Source of the DNA: an uncultured Hyphomicrobiales bacterium
GTDB lineage: Bacteria > Pseudomonadota > Alphaproteobacteria > Rhizobiales > Beijerinckiaceae
Direction: 5' to 3'
Assembly (NCBI GenBank): GCA_903916165.1
Contig: CAIWVR010000093.1
Span: 1-12,426, forward strand
DNA: 12,426 bases
Positions within the stretch are counted from its first letter, which is position 1. Every line of letters starts with the position of its first letter. The notes beneath the pieces are model-generated. The model saw only the letters and a list, made by a program, of their open reading frames with translations, was not told the origin of the DNA and did not search any database. Shown piece after piece: positions 7,011-12,426 of this stretch. The translations under genes and the position numbers were made by a program.

Positions 7011-9050
7011 CTAGGCAAGGCCGCGTTTGTCCAGCAGGGCCTCGACACCTGGCAGCTTGCCGCGGAAGGCGAGATAGGCGTCCTTCGGATCCCGCAGATT
7101 GCCCGCCGCATAAACGAAGTCATGCAGGCGCTTTGCCGTCTGCGAATCGAAAATGTCGCCCGTCTCCTCGAAGGCCGAGAAGGCGTCGGCGTCGAGCACC
7201 TCCGACCACAGGTAGGAGTAATAGCCCGACGCATAGCCCTCGCCCGAGAAGACATGGGTGAAATGCGGCGAGCGATGGCGCATGGCGATTTCATCCGGCA
7301 TGCCGATCTTGTCGAGTTCGTCCCGCTCGAAGCCGAGCGGATCGCCGCTGGCGGTTGCAGCGGCCAGATGCATGTCGAGATCGACAAAGGCCGAGGCGCA
7401 ATATTCCACGGTTGCAAAACCCTGGTTGAAGCCGCGCGCCGCTTTCAGCCGGGCGATCAGCTCGTCTGGAATGGGCTGCCCGGTTTCAATATGTTTCGCA
7501 TAGAGGCGCAGCACCTGCGGCTGCAGCAGCCAATGTTCGTAGAGCTGCGAGGGCAGTTCCACAAAGTCTGTCGAGACCGACGTGCCCGACAGGGCGGGAT
7601 AGGTCACGTTCGACAACATGCCATGCAGCGCGTGACCGAATTCATGAAACAGGGTGCGCGCCTCGTCGATGCTGAGCAGCGCCTCTTCGCCGCCTGCGGG
7701 CTTGGCGATGTTGAGCACGTTCACGATGATCGGGCGCACCACGGCGTCCATGTTCTGCTGCACGCGAAACGCCGACATCCAGGCGCCGCTGCGCTTGGAG
7801 GGCCGTGCGTAATAATCGCCAAGGAACAAGGCGACATGCCGGCCGGCGCTGTCCGTCACCTCATAGGCGCGCACGTCTGGCGCATAGAGCGGGAGATCCG
7901 TGCGTTCTGCGAAGGTCAGACCAAACAGCCTTTGCGCCACGTGGAAGGCGGCTTCAATCATGCGTGACAGCGGAAAGTAAGGGCGCAGCTCGGCATCGTC
8001 GATCGCATAATCGGTGTGGCGGATCTTCTCGGCGTAATGGCGCCAGTCCGCCTTGCGGATCGGGCCATTCTGCCCGTCCTGCCGGGCTATGTCCGCGAGC
8101 CGGTCTCGCTCCCGTCGGGCAGCGGCACGCGCTGGCTCCCAGACGCGGTCGAGCAGGCCGCGCACGGCTTCGGGCGTCTGCGCCATCGTGTCGTCGAGCT
8201 TGTAATGCGCGTAGGATTCATAGCCGAGCAGGCGCGCGCGCTCGTGGCGCAGCGCAATGGTTTCGGAGATGACCGCGCGATTGTCGCTGTCGCCGCCATT
8301 TTCGCCACGGGCGAGAAACGCATTGAGCAAGGTTTCGCGCAGATCGGCGCGCGTGGAATGGATCAGGAAGGATTCGACAGTGCCGCGCGACAGCGACATG
8401 GCGTGGGACTCTGCCCTGCCGCGCGTCGCAGCGAGCGCCGCGGCTGTTTCGCGGAAATCGTCCGGCAGGCCGGCGAGATCAGCATCAGCCTCGAGCCAGA
8501 GCACATAGTCGGATTCGTCCTTCAGAACGTTCTGGGCAAATTGTGTGCCCAGCGTCGCCAGCCGCGCCGTGATCTCGGTCAGGCGCGCGCGCTCGACATC
8601 GGACAGCCGCGCGCCGGCGCGCACAAAGCCCTTGTGGATGCGCTCGGTGACGCGCTTCTGCTCCGGAGTGAGACTGGCCCATTCCGGCCCGTTCATCACG
8701 GTTTCGATGCGTGCCAAAATGCGGGCGTCGAGATAGATGGCGCTGCGATGACGGGCAAGGATCGGTGAAATGTCGCGCTCGACCTGGCGCAAAGCCTCGT
8801 TGCTTTCCGTGCTGGCCAGATTGCGAAAGACCAGATTGACCTGCAGCAGGTCCATGCCGGCGCGCTCCAGCGCCTCGATTGTGTTGGCGAAGGTCGCCGG
8901 CGCGGGGGTGTCGCGCAGGGCGTCGATCTCGGCGCGGTGCTTGGTGATGGACCGCTCGAAGGCCGGCATGAAATGCGCCGTCGCGATGCGGTCGAAGGGC
9001 GGCATTCCGAACGGGGTGGCCCAGGACTCGAAAAACGGATTTTGCGGCAC
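7011..9050 (-). CDS. dcp: M3-family zinc metallopeptidase, peptidyl-dipeptidase Dcp-like
   Basis: The product has 679 aa, the normal length for Dcp/oligopeptidase A enzymes. The zinc site is complete: HEFGH at 469-473 supplies His469, Glu470 and His473, and Glu498 in DFVELPSQ is the third ligand. The context SGTSVSTDFVELPSQLYEHW resembles peptidyl-dipeptidase Dcp more than oligopeptidase A. The substrate-binding region FSGEGYASGYYSYLWSEV (601-618) is also intact. Dcp removes C-terminal dipeptides from short peptides during peptide turnover. There is no signal peptide, so the enzyme is probably cytoplasmic. The start is a GTG at 9050 with AGGAG 9 nt upstream. The gene is divergent from the second Bug gene across 145 bp. 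Oligopeptidase A is the main alternative name. Confidence 0.92.
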   Translation of the reverse strand: MPQNPFFESWATPFGMPPFDRIATAHFMPAFERSITKHRAEIDALRDTPAPATFANTIEALERAGMDLLQVNLVFRNLASTESNEALRQVERDISPILARHRSAIYLDARILARIETVMNGPEWASLTPEQKRVTERIHKGFVRAGARLSDVERARLTEITARLATLGTQFAQNVLKDESDYVLWLEADADLAGLPDDFRETAAALAATRGRAESHAMSLSRGTVESFLIHSTRADLRETLLNAFLARGENGGDSDNRAVISETIALRHERARLLGYESYAHYKLDDTMAQTPEAVRGLLDRVWEPARAAARRERDRLADIARQDGQNGPIRKADWRHYAEKIRHTDYAIDDAELRPYFPLSRMIEAAFHVAQRLFGLTFAERTDLPLYAPDVRAYEVTDSAGRHVALFLGDYYARPSKRSGAWMSAFRVQQNMDAVVRPIIVNVLNIAKPAGGEEALLSIDEARTLFHEFGHALHGMLSNVTYPALSGTSVSTDFVELPSQLYEHWLLQPQVLRLYAKHIETGQPIPDELIARLKAARGFNQGFATVEYCASAFVDLDMHLAAATASGDPLGFERDELDKIGMPDEIAMRHRSPHFTHVFSGEGYASGYYSYLWSEVLDADAFSAFEETGDIFDSQTAKRLHDFVYAAGNLRDPKDAYLAFRGKLPGVEALLDKRGLA

Positions 9051-9195
9051 GTGTGTCTGCTCCTGATGTGCGCCATAGATGGGGCATCGTCGATCCGGTC
9101 ACAAGAGCGTATGGGGCGGCACCTGTGCTTGCCCAGATCTCGGTTCCTCACCTAGATTTAAGGTACGGGTCGTCTAGACTCCGGGAGGAAAAGCA

Positions 9196-10218
9196 ATGCA
9201 CGTCAGATTGTGCCAGACGGCATGTCTTCTCACCGTGGCGCTGGCCGCAAGCGCCTCTGCGCCCGCCGTGGGGCAAACCCCGGCCGAATTCTACAAGGGC
9301 CGCAACATCACCATTCTCGTCGGCTTCTCGCCGGGCGGTGGCTACGATCAATATGCGCGCGTGCTGTCGCGCCACATGGGTCGTCATGTGCCGGGCGCGC
9401 CTGACGTGATCGTGCAGAACCTGCCGGGTGCCGGCAGTCTCAACGCCGTGCGCCAGATCGAAGCCACGCAGGCCAAGGATGGCACGGTGATCGGTGCCTT
9501 CAATCCGGGCCTCATCACGGAATCGCTCACCGATCCTGTGCGCACCAAGTTCAACTTCAGCGATGTCGCCTGGGTCGGCAGCATCACGCGCGATTTCCGC
9601 GTCTGCTACCTGTGGGCGAAGCTCGATGTGAAGAGCTGGGATGATTTCATCAAGCGCAAGGAGGTGATCTTCGGCGGCACCGGGAAGGGCACGGGCAATT
9701 ACGTCAATGGCGCGATCCTGCGCAATCTTTTCGGCGTCAACGTGAAGCAGGTGCTGGGCTTCCCCGGCAGCGCGGAGCAGCGCCTCGCCATCGAACGCGG
9801 CGAGCTCGATGGCGATTGCGGCTCGTGGAGCAGCGTGCCGACCGAATGGATTCGTGACAACAAGATCACGCCCATCGTCACCTTCTCGCCCGTGGAATCC
9901 CCTGACCTGCCCAAGGGGGTTCCCTATCTTGGAAAGTTCGCGACCACCGACGAACAGCGCGACGTCCTCGAACTGCTTTCGGCGGCGGGCGAGTTGGGGC
10001 GGCCTTTCATCATGTCAAAGGCCGTTCCCGCGGACCGCCTGCAGGCGATGCGCAAGGCCTTTGACGAAACGATGTCGGATGCGGCTTTTCTTTCCGAAGC
10101 GCAAAAACAGCTTTTGCCTGTGAATCCCATTGGCGGTGCCGATGCGGAGGCGATTATCGGGAAGATCTATCGCTCGTCGCCGGCGGTGGTCGCCAGAGCG
10201 AAGGAAGTCATGGAGTGA
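9196..10218 (+). CDS. Periplasmic substrate-binding protein, Bug/TctC family (copy 2)
   Basis: The product is a 340 aa exported protein. The signal peptide spans roughly residues 1-26. Two cysteines (C6, C10) lie inside it, but there is no lipobox. The mature part opens with EFYKGRNITILVGFSPGGGYD (read in two parts, 31-40 and 41-51) and has QNLPGAG (74-80), as in the copy at 5416. Aligned by eye, the two keep the same order of motifs throughout (for example GGTGKGTGN versus AGTGVGTES, and LGFPGSAEQRLAIERGELDG versus IAGFPGGNEMNLAMERGEVDG), with moderate overall identity, so they are old paralogues rather than a recent duplication. The ATG at 9196 follows GGGAGGAAAAGCA. No TctA/TctB genes are near. 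The ligand is unknown. Confidence 0.92.
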   Translation: MHVRLCQTACLLTVALAASASAPAVGQTPAEFYKGRNITILVGFSPGGGYDQYARVLSRHMGRHVPGAPDVIVQNLPGAGSLNAVRQIEATQAKDGTVIGAFNPGLITESLTDPVRTKFNFSDVAWVGSITRDFRVCYLWAKLDVKSWDDFIKRKEVIFGGTGKGTGNYVNGAILRNLFGVNVKQVLGFPGSAEQRLAIERGELDGDCGSWSSVPTEWIRDNKITPIVTFSPVESPDLPKGVPYLGKFATTDEQRDVLELLSAAGELGRPFIMSKAVPADRLQAMRKAFDETMSDAAFLSEAQKQLLPVNPIGGADAEAIIGKIYRSSPAVVARAKEVME

Positions 10219-10267
10219 ACCTCGGCCGCGGGCGCGTGTTACCTCGCTAAAAGGAAACCGCGCCCGC

Positions 10268-10690
10268 ATGCTGAGACGATTTTCGAAAGCCCTTTCCGAC
10301 GCCACCCGGCTTGAGCGTGGCGTTCTTGTTGTTCTGGCGCTTGCCGCCATCGGCCTGCTCGGCTTCATGCATCTCGCCGGCGAAGTGATGGAAGGCGCGA
10401 CGCAGGGTTTCGATTTGCGCCTGTTGCTGATGTTCCGCAATCCGCAGGATCTGTCCGACCCCATCGGCCCGCGCTGGTTCGAGGAGGTGATGCGCGATTT
10501 CACCGCGCTGGGTGGCACTGCGGTGCTGAGCCTTCTCACACTTTTCGTGACGGTTTTTCGCGTTCTCTCGGGCAAGCGGCGCCCCGCTCTGCTGGTTGCA
10601 GCCTCGATCGTGCTGGGCGCTGGCATCGCGGGGCCTCGCACGGCACGTGCAGAGCGCGGGCCCCGTCGAGGCCGCTGGCCCGCAAAATGA
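10268..10690 (+). pseudogene. PAP2-family phosphatase, truncated before the active site
   Basis: The first roughly 120 residues match the N-terminal half of PAP2 (phosphatidic acid phosphatase type 2) membrane proteins: a helix at about 18-37, the loop RNPQDLSDPIGPRWFEEV, then DFTALGGTAVLS (78-89), a second helix, the cytoplasmic GKRR, and the start of a third helix (106-122). Family members are usually over 200 aa and next carry KxxxxxxRP, PSGH and SRxxxxxHxxxD phosphatase motifs. Here the helix breaks into about 18 Arg/Gly/Pro-rich residues and a TGA at 10688. None of the three forward frames recovers the missing motifs, so this looks like a deletion and not a single frameshift. The ATG at 10268 has AAAGGAAA 10 nt upstream. 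A small non-catalytic membrane protein remains a weaker possibility. Confidence 0.75.
10629..10665. repeat. Inverted repeat at the break in the PAP2 gene
   Basis: CGGGGCC (10629-10635) and GGCCCCG (10659-10665) form a perfect 7 bp stem around 23 nt that include the palindrome GCACGTGC (10643-10650). It coincides with the point where PAP2 homology stops. It might be a remnant of the event that removed the 3' half. No other copy is seen in the window. Confidence 0.4.
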
Positions 10691-10716
10691 AAAAGGCGAC
10701 GCCCACGTGTCGCCTT
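10684..10716 (-). terminator. Rho-independent terminator of the minCDE operon
   Basis: AAGGCGAC (10693-10700) and GTCGCCTT (10709-10716) form a perfect 8 bp stem with an 8 nt loop. On the minus strand it is followed by TTTTTCATTTT, and it begins about 9 nt after the minE stop. The T-tract overlaps the TGA stop of the broken PAP2 gene. Confidence 0.88.
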
Positions 10717-10724
10717 GATGTCGG

Positions 10725-11045
10725 TCAGGCCGCCTGGCCGGCGCGCCCTGTCGTGGGCATGGTCGCGTCCGGCGTTGGGCTTGCCGGCGTCCTGCCGGCC
10801 TTGGGTGTCGGGATCTCGACGTCGATCTCGAGCAGCGACACATCCTCGCGGCGTTTCATCTTGATCTGCACTTGCGAGGGGTCAATGTCGATGTGCTTGG
10901 CCAGCCCGGCGAGCACTTCCTGTTGCAAAAGCGCGATCAGGTCGGCGTTGCAATTGGTCGTGCGCTCGTGGGACAGCAGGATCTGCAGGCGTTCGCGCGC
11001 CACGGGCGCAGACGATTTGCGCCCCAACAGGGTAAAGATGTTCAT
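10725..11045 (-). CDS. minE: Cell division topological specificity factor MinE
   Basis: The product has 106 aa. It starts MNIFTLLGRK, the membrane-targeting/anti-MinCD N-terminus, and continues with SAPVARERLQILLSHERT (residues 12-29), the contact segment for MinD, and then the dimerisation domain ending in LLEIDVEIP. MinE stimulates MinD ATPase and drives the pole-to-pole oscillation that confines division to mid-cell. The tail after about residue 80 is a Pro/Thr/Ala-rich extension (TPKAGRTPASPTPDATMP) that E. coli MinE (88 aa) lacks. The ATG at 11045 has GGAGGG 4-5 nt upstream and overlaps the minD stop by 4 nt (ATGA). An in-frame ATG at 11123 lies inside minD and is rejected. Confidence 0.95.
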   Translation of the reverse strand: MNIFTLLGRKSSAPVARERLQILLSHERTTNCNADLIALLQQEVLAGLAKHIDIDPSQVQIKMKRREDVSLLEIDVEIPTPKAGRTPASPTPDATMPTTGRAGQAA

Positions 11046-11857
11046 GCAGCCCTCCGCGCGAAAAGGCGATCCATCAAGCCTTTCTTGAGCGAGGGAATGA
11101 CCATCGGCACGTCTTCGCCGCACAGGCGCCTGGCCGCATCTATATAGGCGCAGGCCGGCGCGCTTTGCGCATTGTTCAAGGTCACCGGCGAGCCGACATT
11201 TGAGGCGCGCAGCACTTCGTCGCTTTCGGGGATGATGCCGAGCAGCGGGATCGACAGAATTTCAAGCACGTCCTCGACGCTCAGCATTTCGCCGCGTCCG
11301 GCGCGCTGGGCGTCGTAGCGGGTAAGCAGGAGATGCTTTTCCATCGTCTCGCCGTTCTCGGCGCGCAGGGTCTTGGAATCGAGCAGACCGATGATGCGAT
11401 CGGAATCGCGCACCGACGACACTTCAGGATTTGCGATGACGACGGCAAGGTCGGCAAAGCGCATGGCCAGTTGCGCGCCACGTTCGATGCCGGCCGGGCT
11501 GTCGCAGATCACCCAGTCGAAGCGTTCGCGCAATTCGGCGATGACGCGCTTCACGCCTTCTTCGGTCAGGGCGTCCTTGTCGCGCGTTTGCGACGCGGGC
11601 AACAGGTGCAGCGTGTCGATGCGCCGGTCGCGGATCAGCGCCTGGCTGAGCCTTGCCTCGCCATTGGCGACATTGATCAGGTCATAGACGACGCGACGTT
11701 CCGCGCCCATGACGAGATCGAGATTGCGCAGGCCGACGTCGAAATCGACGACGGCGACATTCTGTCCGGCTTGCGCCAGCGCCGCGCCAAGCGCAGCCGT
11801 CGACGTTGTCTTGCCGACGCCGCCCTTGCCCGATGTGATGACCATAATCTTGGCCAT
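11042..11857 (-). CDS. minD: Septum site-determining protein MinD
   Basis: The product is a 271 aa ParA/MinD-family ATPase, the normal length. It shows the deviant Walker A GKGGVGKT (10-17, with signature Lys11 and catalytic Lys16), Walker B-type aspartates D38 and D40 (VVDFDVGLRNLD), and the switch-like CDSPAGIE (118-125). The C-terminus (252-271, VIPSLKKGLMDRLFARRAA) is the amphipathic membrane-targeting helix that lets the ATP-bound dimer dock on the inner membrane. MinD recruits MinC to block FtsZ rings and is released by MinE. The ATG at 11857 follows GAGGAGTTTTCCAAC. It is the middle gene of the operon: 15 bp after minC and overlapping minE by 4 nt. Confidence 0.97.
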   Translation of the reverse strand: MAKIMVITSGKGGVGKTTSTAALGAALAQAGQNVAVVDFDVGLRNLDLVMGAERRVVYDLINVANGEARLSQALIRDRRIDTLHLLPASQTRDKDALTEEGVKRVIAELRERFDWVICDSPAGIERGAQLAMRFADLAVVIANPEVSSVRDSDRIIGLLDSKTLRAENGETMEKHLLLTRYDAQRAGRGEMLSVEDVLEILSIPLLGIIPESDEVLRASNVGSPVTLNNAQSAPACAYIDAARRLCGEDVPMVIPSLKKGLMDRLFARRAA

Positions 11858-11872
11858 GTTGGAAAACTCCTC

Positions 11873-12426
11873 TCAGTCGAATGATTTGATTTTGACAATG
11901 TCGTGTTCGAGCCAGGCCATGACCGGCTTTTTGCGCCATTCAGGGCCGATCTCGTCGGCGACCTTATAGAGGCCGTCGATGGCGATGAGTTCGCATTCGA
12001 GCTTGCGACAGAAGATGCGGGCGCGTGAATTGCCATAGGCACCCGCCAGCGCGCGGCCGCGCAATGCGCCATAGACATGGATCGATCCGCCCGCGATCAC
12101 CTCGGCACCGGAGCTGATCGCGCCGATGATGGTGACATCGCCGTCAGGATGCACGATTGACTGGCCGGAGCGCACCGGCACGTCGATGATCAGCCCCCGC
12201 GGAACAGGCATGTCTGGCGTCGGTGCCGGAACGGGGGGCATTTCCGGAAAGGGGATCGTCCTGCCGCCTTTCAGGAACGGCGGCAGGCTGGCATGGGCGA
12301 GTGCCCCAGCCGCGCCTTCAATGCCCAGCAGGTGAATGTCGCGGTCCTTGAGCGCCTGCACGAGATTGGCGAGCGAGGGCGCGTCACACTCGTGGCCGGT
12401 GAGGTCGAGGACGACGGGCTTGCCGC
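11873..12426 (-). CDS. minC: Septum site-determining protein MinC (5' end outside window)
   Basis: The visible 184 codons begin within the N-terminal FtsZ-inhibiting domain (GKPVVLDLTGHE...LVQALKDRDIHLLGIEG). A Pro-rich linker follows (PFPEMPPVPAPTPDMPVPRG), then the C-terminal beta-helix domain that dimerises and binds MinD. That domain carries the VRSGQ motif and the repeated Gly-rich turns GDVTIIGAISSGAEVIAGGS and IHVYGALRGRALAGAYGN. MinC prevents FtsZ polymerisation wherever MinD places it, so it acts at the inner membrane near the poles. The start is not in the window; the GTG at 12361 is an internal valine codon and not the start. The frame is set by the continuous match to the domain on both sides. 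The operon order minC-minD-minE is standard, and its promoter must lie beyond 12426. Confidence 0.94.
   Translation of the reverse strand, partial: GKPVVLDLTGHECDAPSLANLVQALKDRDIHLLGIEGAAGALAHASLPPFLKGGRTIPFPEMPPVPAPTPDMPVPRGLIIDVPVRSGQSIVHPDGDVTIIGAISSGAEVIAGGSIHVYGALRGRALAGAYGNSRARIFCRKLECELIAIDGLYKVADEIGPEWRKKPVMAWLEHDIVKIKSFD

Noticed and set aside
6852..7967. 371-codon open frame on the plus strand
   Set aside because: It overlaps the DUF393 and M3 peptidase genes in antisense. The peptidase has a complete zinc site and normal length, so this is a shadow.
9129..9158. TTGCCC-N18-TAGATT as a sigma-70-like promoter for the second Bug gene
   Set aside because: Each hexamer matches the consensus at only four of six positions and the spacer is long. 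In 145 bp of intergenic DNA such a match is expected by chance.
9172..9179. GTCTAGAC 8 bp palindrome before the second Bug gene
   Set aside because: It is too short to be called an operator and sits beside the ribosome site with no second half or repeat.
12359..12361. GTG as a start for a 162-residue MinC
   Set aside because: The frame continues upstream with clear MinC N-terminal domain sequence to the window edge, so this GTG is an internal valine codon.

Overview
The window looks like ordinary chromosome from an alphaproteobacterium, most likely a Rhizobiales/Hyphomicrobiales relative. The signs are high GC, many orphan periplasmic binding proteins of the Bug/TctC type, a two-subunit IorAB-like molybdenum hydroxylase, a minC-minD-minE operon, and two GC-rich intergenic repeats of a kind I associate with Rhizobiales genomes. 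I cannot name a genus from the sequence alone. No tRNA, rRNA, CRISPR array, transposase or integrase is visible.

Layout. (1) 1-3808, minus strand: a probable transcription unit reading 2Fe-2S subunit, then Tat-exported molybdopterin subunit, then (after a 170 bp gap filled by two unrelated repeat elements) an NMT1/TauA-like ABC substrate-binding protein cut by the window edge. (2) 3871-5203, minus: an ammonium transporter (AmtB family) with its own strong terminator and no adjacent glnK. (3) 5416-6495, plus: a Bug/TctC periplasmic binding protein divergent from amtB and converging, 4 nt apart, on a small DCC-family (DUF393) gene. (4) 6500-9050, minus: that DUF393 gene and a large M3 metallopeptidase (Dcp-like). 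(5) 9196-10690, plus: a second Bug/TctC protein, then a PAP2-family gene broken before its catalytic motifs. (6) 10684-12426, minus: the end of minC, then minD and minE, and a terminator that touches the stop codon of the broken PAP2 gene.

How the genes work together. MinC, MinD and MinE form the division-site placement system and are the only clear multi-protein machine here. The 2Fe-2S and molybdopterin subunits form one heterodimeric hydroxylase, probably periplasmic. The nearby ABC binding protein may belong to the same catabolic unit, but that is inference. The two Bug proteins are paralogues without TctA/TctB membrane partners in the window.

I found no convincing undescribed system. 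The observations most worth a second look are the PAP2 gene truncated at a hairpin next to the minE terminator, the tandem repeat elements at 998-1140, the substrate-orphan Tat-exported molybdenum hydroxylase, and the start-site correction for amtB.
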